Below, piece by piece: positions 13,025-27,400 of a stretch of DNA of 64,000 bases; position 1 is the stretch's first letter, and each line of letters starts with the position of its first letter. This stretch comes from Puffinus mauretanicus. Lineage: Eukaryota > Chordata > Aves > Procellariiformes > Procellariidae. The stretch spans positions 682,001 through 746,000 of the forward strand of contig JAJKFH010002198.1 in NCBI GenBank assembly GCA_023333565.1, read 5' to 3'. A program made the translations under genes and the position numbers. The notes beneath the pieces were generated by a model. It saw nothing but the letters and a program-made list of their open reading frames with translations. It was not told the DNA's origin and did not search any database.

Positions 13025-13040
13025 TTTTTTTTTTTTTTTT
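13025..13040. repeat. T16 homopolymer
   Basis: Uninterrupted run of 16 T followed by AAAA. No retroelement body is recognisable on either side, so I do not read it as a poly(A) tail. Confidence 0.9.
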
Positions 13041-16000
13041 AAAACTAGTTTTTGCAGGTTCTTCCTATGGATTAACCTCTTCCAACACCCTCCCTAATTT
13101 TTAATCAAGCGTTCACAGATTTTCGTTTGGAAGTTCCCCTCTGTATCAGTAGAATTTGAAGGTGCTTAGCATGATTTACCATGCTGTTGTTGAGAGAGAG
13201 GCAGCAAACGGAGCAATTCTTTAGTATTATATTTTTTTCTGTTTGGTTTCAGCTGTTTCCAAATACAGATTCAAGACTTGCAGGTGAATTGTTAGGGGCA
13301 GCTTCTTATCCCTGTGGATAGTCTCACTAACCTTGCCAGATGACATCAGGTGAAAATTTATTTCAGACATCTGAAATGTCTGTAGGATCAGGACAACAAA
13401 TTGCAACTCAGGAATTTATTTGTAAAAATAATTTTTTGTTTGCCATGAGAGAGTAACAAGAGAAATCGACAGCAAAAGGAGTCATGTCTCATCTATCCTT
13501 TCTGTTTAATAATTTTCTGTAATGTCTGTTAAACAGAGGAAATATTCTGCAAACTCTGAATCCCATTTCCAGTGAAATACTCATTTGTTCCCCTGGGACA
13601 GGAACAAGAGAGAGAACTGGGTTGCTTCACCTTGAGAAAAGATCAGGTGCCTCTGACGTGAACATTCTAAGAATGGAGTCAAAAGAACCAGTACTTTCCT
13701 GAAAGGAAAGAGAAATGGGGAAAAGCGTGTCCAAAATATACAACCTCTGTATTTATTTGACAGAGAACCTACCTGCTGCTCTGAAAGCATCTTATTAAAC
13801 TACTCTATGAGCTTCCTTCTGTGAGGAATGTCAGAGCAAGAGGTATCATGATAATGGAACAGTAATTCTTCTCCCAAATTGTGCATTGTTTCAGTTTCTG
13901 TTTCCAATTCTAGATAATACCTTGCTGTCTTTACAAAACAGGTGGTGATTTCCCAACACTCAGAAAAATAAAAAGTAGATGATGTGATGTTCAAAACTAG
14001 TCCTTTTTTCTACTCAGTTTTGTCATATGAACTCCAGCCTGCTCATGCCTATACTCAAGGTTGGGATGAGATTCGCAGTCATTCTCACTCATTCTCTTTT
14101 CATCTTACTCTTTATAACAAATAATCTTTTGCTAAATTATGCAAGAATACATAGTACATGCCTTTCTCCTTCTGTCTGGCACTCCACACTAAAAATTTTC
14201 ACGAAAAGTCTACTCTTGGTGATTCCTACAAACTCCTACAATGACAAGTGTGAGGAAACACATTTTAGGAAAGATTTTCACAGCAACGCCAACAATATGT
14301 CACTACTGTTCATCTGATTGTATTGTTCTGTCCTAATGATCCCTTAGCATCCCTTAGGCAAATAGCTCTAGACACATCACTAGAAGTCAATGTAAGAGTT
14401 GTAAGGGAAGAATATAGGCAAGCAAAGAGATACTCCTTGCCAATGTTGCATGTAACTGACAGCACGTACTTGTTCTCTTTAAGCTCCATTTCTGCCTTTT
14501 AGAATTGGTCATCTCCAAATCCTGTTCAAAACAATGGGGTTTTTTGCATTGCACATAATATACTCTGATCATAAGAGGATTTTTTCTATCATGACACTTT
14601 CAATATCACTTTGGTTAGAAAATAGTATATTTACTACTCTGAAGTGGTATTTTGTTATTTAATCCTCAAAATACTACAAAAAACCAAACAAAACAACTAA
14701 ATGACATAATGCTTACTTTTGAATGTAGTTGTGTAAAAGTAGGGCATGATGGAACATTAATGTTAGTTATTGACAGTACAAAGAGTACGAGGATCAGCAG
14801 GGTCTGAGTTTTGTCAGTTTTTCCTTTGCTGAAGATATCACCATCATCAGGTGCAGTCAGGTGTTCTGGAAACTCCCTTGCTGTCCAGGACTATTTTGGA
14901 TCAAGGTTGTGTGCTAATTATTTTTATTCTTGCACAACTCTTTCATATATTTCTTCTTGTCTTGCTATTTTACATCGAATTTAGGTGCATTTTGGTGTCT
15001 GAGCAAGCTTTTCTCCCTGTGCTGGTTCCATATTTGCAGGTATAATGGAACAGATGGAATAAGCCAAAGGTCGGTGCGGCAGAAAATCACTGTTTCATGT
15101 TATGATAAGAAGTAAAAAGGTTTGTGGTTTATGGTTGCCTTTTTTATGTGTGTGTTTCATAGTAGCAAGGTTGTAGAAAACATTCTGTAAGCTGCACAGA
15201 TCTCTTGATTCAGAGATTATGGATGTTGAGAGGAATCTTCCCATGATATAAATAGCTTTGTATGAAGCCTCACATTTAAGTTAGTCATGATGTAAATGTT
15301 GTACAAACACTTAATCTGCCTTATTTAATTGAACATCTTTCTATTCCTAATTGTTCTTTTTATGTCCACTATCTTTCATGATAAGGAACTGTTACGCACA
15401 TACACACTCTGTTCCAGGAAATCTTTCTATTATGCTCAACTACTTTGTAGAGTTGTACCAAGTAATGCATTAGCCACAGATAGAGCACTGTGCTCCTTCT
15501 AATTCAGTCACCAGCAAAATTTCTAGTGAGGGTCTAAATTTTTTTGCCTGAGCATATGTTTTGTTTATAATGTTTTTTTCCAAGTATGCATTAATATTCA
15601 TCCAGGTCTGAATGAACAGCTCAGCACAGCTCACTTACTGTGGCTTGCATATAAAGTTAATCACAAAAGTTTTCATGAGGTTCCATCAAGTCAATTAGTA
15701 CTAGAGTTTAAACTATCAATTAAAATTATTTTTACGTGTCTATACAAGAAGGGGATGAGGAGTTCCATAAATGTCTTAAACATAGTACGCTCATTAGTAT
15801 TCCGATATATAATTAATTTATACCTGATTAGACTTCTACTAAACCTTGGAACTGACAGCAGCTAGTCAGCATACTTCTTGCATTCTGACATTTTCACTGG
15901 CTCTTACAAAACGTACTTATCTAATCACAAAAATAGCAGTGGCGTACTGCTGCAGATATGAGCATCAAGGGAAGTACTAGTGCAACATATTCATTACACT

Positions 16001-19000
16001 TCTGTAACAATGAGCAGAATGATTGACTTGATTAATCAGTTCACTTGATTTCCTGAATTCATGTGTCTTCTGGTCTTGTTTTTGGAACAAAAAACAAGAA
16101 ATAATGACAAATTTTTTGCTACATGTTGCATTAGTATGTTTTATAGCAGACCGAAACAATCCCAAATTTATGTTGTGTTCCATGCTTAAAAGAAATTGTG
16201 AAATCAGCTGGCTCTGTGAAGTACTTTGTCATTTATAACTAAAGATGGTATATCAGCTGCAGGTATCATCACAAGTTAACAGTAGCAGTTTTTTCCAGCT
16301 TTTTACTTTTACCGAACTTGCCAACTTGTAAAGATTTAGTTGCTTTCCCCAGTTCTCTGGAATCAAAACAGTTCTTTAAAATCTCTTATGTTCTTTGCCA
16401 TTCAGGATTCATAATAAGACACCAGCAAGTCTGGAACAAGATTCTGCTGCTGCTCCAAAACATTTGGCCTGAGACTCTGTTCTGCACTTTGCAATCATTT
16501 ATGTCAGAAATGCTATGAAGTCAGAATGATAGCAATAGCACCTAAATTTTGTTGCAGTGAAAAACTGCTTGGTTCGTGTTTTAAATAAGGAGTGAAGCAG
16601 TTTATTGATTTATTAGCAACATGTAATTAATGAACAATGGGTGAACTATATCTTCAGGATCAGTATCAGTAATGCAATAGATAAACCACAACACTAAATA
16701 CCAACAAAATATTAAGATACAGGTACAATTTTCTAAATACTCTTCTATATTGTATGCTGGAAAGTCCTAATCCCTGCCACAATTCACCATGATGTGAACC
16801 TAGCCCCACTGGAGTGCAGGTTCCCCTATCAACAGGAGATGTGGGTGCTCCAGCTCTATGTGAACCTGTGCCACTTCCTACAATCCCCTAACACACATGC
16901 TGGTGAAAGGGCACACTGCAGATACACATATGCACGCCTGAGGTGTGGGTGTCTACTAGTTGCACCCTATATTGTCTGTCCATTATCTGAGTGCAGGCTG
17001 CTCGCAGCATCTAATGGGAATGATTGAATTCTGTCAGGTCTACATGGAGAATGCAATGCAGGTGTGATGACTTCTGACATAAACCCAAGTTTTGACTGCT
17101 GCTTTGTTCACATGTGTCTCTCCCCAGTGTTACAAATATTCATGTTTCTTTTGTAATTCTTTTCAGTCTGACTCCTCCTTTTCTTAAAAGTATCCTGGTA
17201 ATCCCCCGATTTCTGTTTAATCTGGCTGATGGTTGTTTTAAGCACACTGTAATTGTGAATTTCCTCATTAGTAATATGAGTTTTGGGGCAAACCTCATCT
17301 GAGAACAGACACATTTGGGTACTATAGTCACACACACTGTTTACACTCACACTCTTACCTTGCCAGCCATTGTTATCCAGGCCACGTTACTAAGAATACT
17401 AAGAGGGGGCTGTACGGATTCACCCACAACTTGCTTTGGAATATATGGCAGGGACCAAATGTGTTGGCAGCTATAGTCATGGAAGAAATCACTGCTTAAT
17501 TATTTTTATCAGAGTCCAATTGTAGGACCAAGGACATTATATTTAGTTAAGAATAAGGCAATATACCTGCTGGTCCCTAAATTTTTAACAACTCCAGTTG
17601 CAGAATCTTGAGCCCGTTCCCACTGGCACATTCAGGTTCCCTTCTGGGCTTATTGCCCTTCTTTTGTTTTACACTTCGTTTTGCTAATTGTATTGAGTAG
17701 TATTTCTGTTCTTGCAAAACCAGGAATTGGGTCGTTGTACTAGACAGAGGTGTCACCTCTAACAATATAATATAGTTAGCACCGTGCTGAGTTGCTAATC
17801 CTGTTGCTTCCATGTAGTCAGTGGTAACAGTGTCACATAACAAATCATTAACACGAAACATTCTTGGAATTTTTCATCCAGGTTTCAGCATGACCTGTCA
17901 ATCACATGTATTTTAAAAGTAGATGCACATTTTCCAGTCCAGTTATTTTCTCAACATCCTTATCAGGTATGAACATTTTTTTCTTCAAGTGATACTCCAT
18001 GTTTGCATTTATCTTGTTAGTAGCATATGTATACAGCATTCATATAAATTTCTAGCTTTCGTAGTGCCTATGGGCACATATTTGTATTTTACTTCCCTCC
18101 TGTGAAGTATGCATAGTATAAAATGTCAGGATGAAACTCAGTGCATGGTCTAAGATAGCCTCGTATTCTGCCATCTTCTTCTAACCAAAGGGACTTATCA
18201 AATATAAGATTTTTTCTGTCCCAGGATAATGTGGATGGTGTTTCATACCTCTTTGTTGGGTGATTTTAGAGTGCACCTTGAGCTTTCCTGGGAGATAAGG
18301 ACATTGCAATAGTCTGTGAAGTTGCACCCTGTAGCAATCATGTGAACTATGGATTTAGTTGGCCACCCAGGAACCAGCTCATTCACTCTGGAAGACCTTT
18401 CTTGTGGAATTTTGATCTAATTTCACATGTGTCAGGGCTGAACTTCCTTCTTTTGTACTTGTCCATGAACAGAGAGAAAAGTCTGAAATTCTGCAGCTCT
18501 GCTTAGGGAGGGTGAGAGATGAAACATTGTTAGAAACTGCCCTCCCTTCACCATATATTTGCAGAAGACTGAGAATAACCTGAACCTCACATACAATTTG
18601 ATAAACTGCAAGCATTCCTGGATATTGTCCTAATTGACAGGACTTGTGATATAAGAGTCCATAGAGGGCAAATTTCCTCAGAAATTCAAAGGCAATACTT
18701 CATCCATTGACTTTATAATCCATGCTGTTAGGAAGAAGCATGTGATATTGTTTCTGTAGAGATAAGAGTATGACCTAATCATCCAGATACTTATTTCATT
18801 AGTAATAATGGAGACTGGGAATCTAGACCTCCTGTTTAGGAATTTCAGTCATTGATCTGAAGTGTAAGCTAGAACCAATTTATAGATATGAATATAGATA
18901 GATACCTAGACAGGTAGACATATAAAAACATTTTTTTCCATTCATTTTTATCAACTAAATCTTGTCAAAACCAGTAATTAAGTGATAACATAAGTTTTTT

Positions 19001-22000
19001 AAGCAAAGGATACTCTGTGGGTTTTTTTCCCTTAGGTATGTGCTTTTTAAATTGGTACAAAGCAGAATTCTTAATTGAATGCTTGCAAGTATGGACCTGT
19101 TGGATATTCAGTTGTGGCAGTATTTAATGAGAGGAGAACAATCCCTGGTCCATTCTTAGGCTTCTCAATAAGGTTGTTCACGCAATAAAACTGTCTCCAT
19201 TCTTTTATTTCTGTACATAAAAACTGCCAGACAATATAATATTTGTCTGGAAGACCAGAACAGTGAATGTGCAGAAAATTTGTATTGCTCTAGGGATATA
19301 TGCATTTTAGAGCAAGAGTGATAGATTTCTATCCCTGTAAGCCCCAGATGAACCTCTACAAACTCAGTTAAAGTTCAGGAGAATGATTGAAAGCCCACAG
19401 AAGCTTCCTTTTGACTTTGGTGAGATTTGGTTCATGTTCAAAGGGTAAAATGGCCATATATTTCAGTTTCAGTGGAATTTCTGTTTACGTAGAGCAAATT
19501 GAGACTCCAGAAATATCTTCAGTAAACATATATGTGACTGCCTATGTTTAATTGCAAAATATTTGTTTACAAATATTTACTTATGGTTGAATTTGCTATC
19601 TGTTTATGCAGAATAAAACACACAGTGGCATAACATTTATTGCATGGAAAAGCATTTTGAGTGAATAATTTGGACTGAAAAAAACCCAGTTCTCCCTCTT
19701 TTTCTCAGATATTGAAGAACTTGGTAAGATTGTTGTTCAAAGCAAATTTTAGTAGCAGTTGTTTCGTGCTTAAACTTAGTGAAGACACTAAGCTACTTTG
19801 AGAAGAAAACAGTCATGCATGTAAGACTATGATTTATCTAATGCATGGTATTCTAAAATTATTCCAGTTATTTATTTAGATAGAACAATGACAGAAACAA
19901 ATTCACTTCAATTATTAGTCTAGCACTGTAATGAGTCTTGTGCCTGAAGGAGTGCTAAGCATTTGAAAGTTAAACTTGAAAGAAACTATATGGACGTTAA
20001 TAGAGAAATCTGCCTGTAAACAATTCTTTAACATTAAGTGAGCCAAAACCAGGCTGACAGGCTGAATAAACAAACGCAAACAGAATGCACATTATTCTAT
20101 GCCTCATTCATTACACTAGACAGTTCAATTACAGTCTGGAAGACTTATAGACCAGTTAACACACTTCTTGTCCACTGACTTTGTGGATATATGCAAAATG
20201 CCTCTTTTCTTGATAAACCCATGTGGCAGAATCTTGAATGTGGTAAGAAGCATTTCAGGTCAAAGTAGTTTTACCAACTCCAGAAGAATGACACCATGCA
20301 TATGTCTGGACTTTCATTTGGTTCTTTGTGTAATTATTCTTTAAGATCTCTTGGATGTAAAGTGAAATTTCACTTCTTCAGGAAGACAAATGCTTTTACA
20401 CTGTGGAAATATGATTTTGAAAGCCTATGTGCAAATGGAGAATGGGTTCTTTAATTGCAAATATTCTCCTATTCTGTCATTACTCCCTGTTTTCAAAATG
20501 CTTGTAATTTATTCCTAAATAAGTTATAATCTAAAAGAATAGATGTGTCAGCATTGGCTCATGTGAAAATGCACATCTGTTACATTTTGTATGAAATTCA
20601 CTTTTTGACACTTCTTATGCATTCCTGGTGTTGTATCTGCAACCTCTCTCATTGGCAAGGCAGGCCTCTGCAGCCGTTCTCTGGGAACCCAGCTGCTTGA
20701 TGCAGCTTACTGGCTCAGTTAGGTCTCACTCAGGTTGGAGTGTGTGTTCCTTTAGGAGAATATTGGAAGAAGCAATGTTAAACTCTTCCCATTTCATCTT
20801 TGAGCCATGGCCCTATCCCACTACTTGTCCTGCTCCCCAGAAAGGTCCTAACTCCCTGATCAAAAATGAACTTTTTCCCTGCCTTCTTCCTTCTCCACCC
20901 GTGACCACATGATTCTTTGTGCACTGAATAAAAAGTAATTCAGTGTTCTGCAGATAATTGCAGTCAGTGAAATTACTCCTTGTCTTTACTGATAAGGGCA
21001 GGTTACATCTCAACAACTGTTAAGTTCAGTTGCAAAATGTATTTCCTCTGGGAATTGTGGAACAGCTCTGAATTTTGCAAGTTTGTAAAAGAGATAGCCA
21101 AACTTTATTTTCATTAAGTCTTCCAGCCTGAGGGATAAATACATCCTATCAGTACAGTAGCTACAAAATTTAGTAGCAAATATTTGTAGTAGTGCTATAA
21201 ATATTTATTTTAGTAACATTGTTGTAACTGTTTATTTGGAATATAAGTAGGAAAGGATTGCATGTATATATTAATTGAAATAATACCTTTCATTTGACCA
21301 ACCCATATCGTTAAAAACAACAAATGACCTTTGGGACAAATGATCCAATTCTTAGTTTACATGATATTTAATATTACTAATGTGAGTGAAAAGTCAGTAC
21401 TAGTTCTTTTTGATGTGTATAGCAAATGGGAAGACTATTGATGATATATTAAAAAATGTCAAAAGCCAGTGATGGCAACCTGTCATTGCATTTCATTGCA
21501 TTTGTATGAAGATCTCTGATTGCTGTTGTGATTCAGTGACATTGAATAGGCCACTGAAGTCATGCATAAGATAGCCAGAATTTGGCTCTAGAAATGGCAC
21601 TTTACGATCTAGGTTTGTTAAGACTATCTTAAGAGTTCTGTGAAATAGCTGCATATGAAGTCCAGTTTTATTGCACTGGCCTTAATCATGCTTCCAGCAT
21701 TGTGGAGGTAGATACCAGGCTGGGAAGACTGGGTGCAGCTCTGGTTCAAGTCCTGCCATTTTTAATAATTCACAGGTTGTTAAATAGAACAAAATAATTC
21801 ATATGAGCATTTCTGGCTGTAAAGCAACTTCATTTTCACCCTGAACTCCAGAGAACCTACCTAGAGTGGAAAAATGTGACATTTTAACCTCCATCATTTC
21901 CATAATCAACAGTAGCTATAAAGACATTTGAGTGAGATAATAAACTCAGAAATACTGATTTCACTTTTAATGTCTCTCCTGACATCAATATTTTGCCAGA

Positions 22001-24037
22001 GTTTTAATTTTTACTGTTTTATATATGAACAAAATAAAACAGAAAAATAAAAGTTTCTTGGAACTAGTTGGTATTTTTTTTTTAATATAGACTGGTTTGT
22101 TCTCATGGTAGGGCGTAATCCTATTTCTGATAAGATCTAAAATTCTGAGAAAGTCTGAGTGATGCTTTTAAATACAGAAAATTTGAGAGATGTCTGATAA
22201 GGGATAAAAAAACCTTCTATGGTTAATAAGGGCATCTAGTATAAGGACTCAGTTCTCAAAGTGAATTAATCTGAAAAATGATGAAGAAGATGAAACAGTC
22301 TTCTCATATAACTATACTAGTTTTACAACTGCCTTAACTCCTTATTCACTAGTAACTGTTCCAAAATTAAATACCTACCTAGCTCTTGGCAAATAAGAAT
22401 GCATTAGCCTTTGGAATTAATCTTAGATGAATTTTACACTGGAGAGTTGTAACTTTAACTATACTATATGCATTGAACATCATCTTGGTCGCTGGATGAG
22501 AGTGATCAGTTTTCGGTCTGTGAGTTAGTTTCTCGTGCATCTGTTTCCCTTAGGAAAGATCTTACTATAGTTATGAAGTTACACAGTTATACACGTGAGG
22601 CTTCAATGCCTGAAAAAGAGCAATCTGAGAAAAATATTACAGACCTGTCTACATCAGGCTGTGAACATAAATGGTGAATTGTAATAAAATGTTTTCTTTT
22701 TTTCTTGCTTTTTGGTTTTGCCAGGAATTTTTCATTGTTTTTCTACCGGAGCTTGTGAAAACCAGACCAGTTTATTTAAATAAAAGTTTGAATTTACTAG
22801 GTTAATTTTTGGCAATATTTCAACTCTGTTTTCAAAGAGACTGAGAGCCAGCTTGTTAAAGAGTTTCTGGATCTTGGAGATACCAACAGGCACCTCACAG
22901 AATTCATATTTACTAAACATCTACAGCTCAAGTCACCTACCTCCCATTCAACTGATTCATGATTTTCTAAATCAGTTCAGGATAATTTACAGCTTTACCT
23001 TCAGAGTTAGAAATTCTGTCTTCTTTATGTACAGATTCTATTCATGTTCTCCACAGTGTCTTAATCTGGACTAGTTAATGGGGTGCAAATCCCCAGAGTT
23101 AGCAGCCCTGCATTTGCTAATAATTTTTGTGGGATATTCAAGGACCATGAGTGGCTGACTGAAATCCTCAGTAAAGCAGTTGCATAATCATTTTATTATG
23201 TTTGGAATCATGGATAGCTACTACCATTGTTGGTTTGATTTCAAAGAACAAGTCTCCTCCCTTGAGATGGCCAGACAATTTTATTTTATCTCAGCAGCAG
23301 GATTCAGCTTTTCTATCAAAGTGTTATGCTAATTCCAGTAGGTAAAAAAATAATCTGCAAAGCAGCTCCTTGGAACATCTCTTCCTTTGAGTTCTTTGCC
23401 CTAGTGGACATTAGTTCCCACAGAGGACCTTTTAAAAAGGGGAGGCAATCTATTTTTTAAAAAAATATTTTTCAGCACAGATCCTCTAGCTGTATGTCTC
23501 TGTGTACAGTATAAGCAAACAAAACAAAGTTTTCCTTACCTATTTTAATTTATGATGACTATTATCTGCTATTCCTCTAATGTATGGCTTGTCTTAAACT
23601 GCTTTCAGGACGGGTGCTCATTTTTCATGATTGATGTTTTGTCTTTTTCAGGAAAATGTGAGAAACAGAGGTTAGCATAAATCCCAGACAGGAAGAGGTT
23701 TATAGAAATAGAAAAAAAGGTAACTTTTTCTGGCTTTGCTGTTATGTGTTTCTGTCCTAATTCAGAATTGGAAATAACAAATATAACAATGTATTCTGCT
23801 CTCTTAACATCATCGTGGGCATGCAAATGTTGACAATAAACAGAAAAAAACAATGATCTGTGATTGCATGTGACACCAATATTTCTGGGACACTGGGAAA
23901 AGCACTTATTCCATGAGATATAGAGGATATTTACAATAAAACTTTTAAGTCTGTGGAGACTTTTAGCAGGAGGTTTACCCCAGCCTGAAGTCAAGCATTA
24001 TCCTGGCCAGGGGGCTTTATGATACTTTTGAGTCGTC

Positions 24038-24054
24038 TTTTTTTTTTTTTTTTT
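24038..24054. repeat. T17 homopolymer
   Basis: Uninterrupted run of 17 T, the longest homopolymer noted in the window. No SINE or processed pseudogene body is evident beside it. Confidence 0.9.
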
Positions 24055-27000
24055 CTTTTACCAGAGATGTACTGTGGATACTATATTGCAAAATACTCAC
24101 CTTCAATCAGTATAGATTTTTCACATACAGAATTACAACAGTGGCTATTTCTTTTTCTATTTTAATATATTGATTGTGTTTCTGCTAAGGTCCTGGGCTG
24201 AACTCTCACAAACTTGGGTGAGGAATTTGGATACAAGCCAGGATGTGGAAGTTGGTGGCACTGATGAATTATTTCTTCCTTTCAATACTCTGTAGACAGA
24301 TATTCGCACTCATAAATCCTGGGGACAACTGAATGTTCAACACTGACCATGAAATACTGTCCTCACATTTGAGAGAAATGGAAGGAGTCTAGGAATGTGT
24401 AGTAAAGTCCCCTGACTCATTCTGTGAAGAGGGGTAGCCAGGAAGCAGTGATGGGAAACAAGATCCCTAACTTGTAGTAGAATCCTGGTTGCTCTGATCT
24501 CTTCAATAAGCACTTGTGTTTTTTTAGGTAAACTGCAGATGATCAAGGCTCAGGTGCCAGAAATGCACAGATGATACTCATTTCTACCACCTTCAGTTTG
24601 TGAATGGTTCAGTGCTTGGAGCATGTACTCAAAAAGTTCTTCGTGAAGAATAGTAGGATGAAGTACTGAAAAATATGAAGCCACAGCATAGTTGTCTTAG
24701 TTTGAAGGCACATATCTACAAATCAACCCATATATAAAGAGGACTTATGAGTGCCTTCCTGATATGAACTCTTACAGAGGCACAATTGCTTGTGGGGCCA
24801 TTTGGAGTGGTCATGCTCCTTTGCAGGTTGCTGTTGATCAACAACTGATACCTGCAGCCATTGAACAATTCTCTCCTACCTGTTGGCTAAGGCTTGTGGT
24901 GTGAGCCTTTGGTTCCTTGTGCTCTGCTGCTTTCCAGTGGTTCCTACCACTGACTTGTATTCTGGTTCTGAAGCCAGGCCCCTGACAGTGAGTCAACTCT
25001 GCTTATTTCTGAAAGCACATTACAACCGAAGTTGTTTCTGTCATTTCTGGCTTCCCACGGAATTTCAAATTAAATTTTCTCACTCCTTATCTTCAAATTA
25101 GTACCTGACTTTGGGATGGCGACTGCCAGCGATGATTTCTTTCTGTCTATGTATTCTTGACTACCTTTGCAGCCAGGGTAGAGCTACAGGTGTAAAAAAT
25201 TGCCTCTCTGAGAGACAGAATTCAAGCAGAAGCTGGCCTGCGACTGTGGAATGAAATACCTCCTGGGAACTGAGATTATAAAAAAATCTCATGAACTTCT
25301 GCCTCAGATGTAAAGATATTACTTTGATATTGTCTTCTCTAAAGCAAAGAAACAGCAGGTGGTATGTCTAGGGGAAAACTTAACACCCCCAACAAAGAAC
25401 TCCCTCGCAAAACAGTGCAAAACCCTACCACGACACTGCAGGGTATAAATTTTCCTTAGAAAAGAGCTGCTAGTCATGTTGCATGGCACACAGGATTGGA
25501 ATGCACCCTAGATATGTACATTAACAGAAGTTGTATGGAGTAGTATCACTCTTTCCCCCTCCCTCTTCTTTCTTCTGAAATTCTCTTCCTGTCAGCTGAT
25601 GAATCTGCTATGAAACAAGACCAGACATGACATTCCTTGTTCTGCTTTTGTTCTGGACTTACTGTTTCCAAGAATTTAATCATTATTCTTCATTTTTTTG
25701 TTTTTCTTACTACAGCCTGCACAGAAATTTTGGAAAGGAAATAAAGAAATCAATACTATAAGCCAAGGCAAGACTGAAATGGAAATATCTTGCCTTTGAA
25801 GGGAGCCTAATACAAGTCATTTTGCTTGTGATAGTGTGTTTTGAATTTGGATGTGAGCCTTTTGGTCATCTGTAGGAGCAAATACTTATTTTTGCAAAGT
25901 TACCATGTTGGCATAGTATGTGTGGCTGGAAGGGGTAGGCAGTGCTACTACGAACGGTGCTTAGGATTTTACAGTCAGCATCTTTGACAAGGAGTCCCTC
26001 CAGAAAGAGTCAGGTTGTTTCTTTTTCAAAAGTGCAGTCCTAGTTATAGATCTAGCTGTACAATGCAGGGTTTTATGAACCCATTTGCAAAATTCCTGTT
26101 TGCTGTTAATATTTTCACACAGTTATATTGCTGGTTACCTCATGCGTTACTGTTAATTTGGTCAAGTAAATGCCCAGATAAAGTTTAAAGGGAAAATAAG
26201 AGCATTTCAGTTGTTATATTTGACAGTCAAGTCCAAGAATGACTTCCATTTTTTATGTTTGACTAACCTGTTGGTTGTAGATGTTTTTTATAAGCTTCCT
26301 CAAGTTCCCTTTGTTGTGAAAACTGTCCTTTCCTCCACTTTCCCACCATAATTCTTTCCATGTGAGGTTTGTATTGCCATGCGTGTCCCTTGATCTTCTG
26401 TCAAACGTTGTTCAGCCTCATGTGTTTGGCTCATGAAGGCTGGGAATACTATAAAATACATTTTTTTATAATATTGACTGTCAGTATACTGTCACTGAAG
26501 GATATTGGCATCTTTACAGTTCAGAATAAAATACTGAAACAGATGCTATAAGATTAACTTCAGTGCATGGACTCCTATAAAATTTTGAGGGAAAATCCCT
26601 TGGCTTGAAGACAAGGACATGCTTAAGAATGTAGCTGTCTGGCTTGATTCATCAAAGCCATCAGTGGAAATTATTAGTGGTGTACTCACTTTGAAAACTG
26701 TCATAAGCTTTATTCATTTTCTCAATAGGATTGTTATTCAATCTGAAATAACCAGTCAATGAAGTTTAAAATCAATACAAGTAAAAGTAGAAGATATAAC
26801 TATACATTTTTGCCATCCTCAACTCACAAATTTATCCTGCTTATATAAGGATAATTCAGTATTTCTATTCATATAGACTTTTTTAGCCTTTTCCATTTTA
26901 TTGATAGTTATATTAGGATTATGATGGAGTTTCAAATGGGAGATAAGCAGTTATATCCACAGAGCAAAAGAACTTCTGATCAACTAATTTATTGCTGGAA

Positions 27001-27226
27001 CTTTTAGGCTATGTAGTGAGTGTATTGAATTTTGGCATAGGTAGGCTACACAAATTAGAAAGCAGGATTGTGCTAAATCTCCACGGTTTATGGCTGACAA
27101 AGTCCAAGCCTAAGTGAGTCTTAAGGTAGACAGAATCCAATCGTTTTTTAATTACAGTAGTACTCAGAAGCTACAAATGGATTTGAGTCTCCATTAAACT
27201 AAACAGGACATGAATATTAAAAAAAT

Positions 27227-27400
27227 TCCCTGCACAGAAGAGCTTAGAATCTAAATAAATCATGCAAACTAAAAGTGAGGCTGTGGTTCTACTCTGTTCT
27301 AGAGGTGGGGAAACTGTAGTGTGCGGTTCTCAACTTACCTGCTCTCAAGTTGAAGTCCATAGCAGAGCTGAGAATGAGGTTTTGAGCTCTGGTTTGGTGC
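27227..27400 (-). repeat. Ancient MIR-like SINE relic, near full length
   Basis: In + orientation the order matches a reversed amniote MIR: 'tgcacagaagagcttagaat' at 27231-27250, then 'aggtggggaaactg' at 27303-27316, then a block like 'cggttctcaacttacctgctc', then 'agcagagctgagaatgagg' at 27361-27379. These correspond to the MIR 'agagcttacaatct', 'gaggaaactgagg', 'ttaagtgacttgccca' and 'gcagagctgggaat' segments. Four collinear matches over about 170 bp make this the best-supported SINE fossil here. Divergence is high, as expected for a family inactive since early amniotes. Some MIR copies have been taken over as enhancers; nothing here shows that. Confidence 0.62.

Larger units (their letters stand above)
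11957..27226. other. Long stretch of unique AT-rich DNA
   Basis: About 15 kb without a gene or a clear transposon. It contains T16 at 13025-13040, degenerate GATA-type repeats near 18885-18920, a 10-bp tandem repeat at 21484-21503 and T17 at 24038-24054. A segment near 21715-21790 faintly recalls a MIR core but is too weak to call. Minus-strand stop-poor stretches between about 16.8 and 18.9 kb were examined and not supported as a gene. The longest open frame (129 codons, 23605-23994 minus) is within chance expectation. Confidence 0.6.

Noticed and set aside
16550..16720. Possible LTR edge: TGTTGCAGTG with minus-strand AATAAA signals nearby
   Set aside because: No matching right edge with CA and the same 5-bp flank could be found, and no second copy exists in the window.
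16790..18900. Series of minus-strand stop-poor stretches (94 codons at 17577-17861, 78 at 18379-18615, 56 open codons at 18681-18848) suggesting a decayed protein such as a retroviral remnant
   Set aside because: I could not match any to a known family. No LTR pair, tract or domain motif accompanies them, and lengths are compatible with chance. A tBLASTx of 16.5-18.9 kb against retroviral and transposase proteins would settle it.
21484..21503. TCATTGCATT repeated twice
   Set aside because: A 10-bp tandem repeat is too short to mean more than slippage.
23605..23994. 129-codon minus-strand open frame
   Set aside because: No known motif, signal peptide or conserved composition; within chance length.
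24831..24842. Perfect 12-bp palindrome TGTTGATCAACA
   Set aside because: Palindromes of this size are expected by chance in 64 kb, and nothing nearby suggests a binding site.
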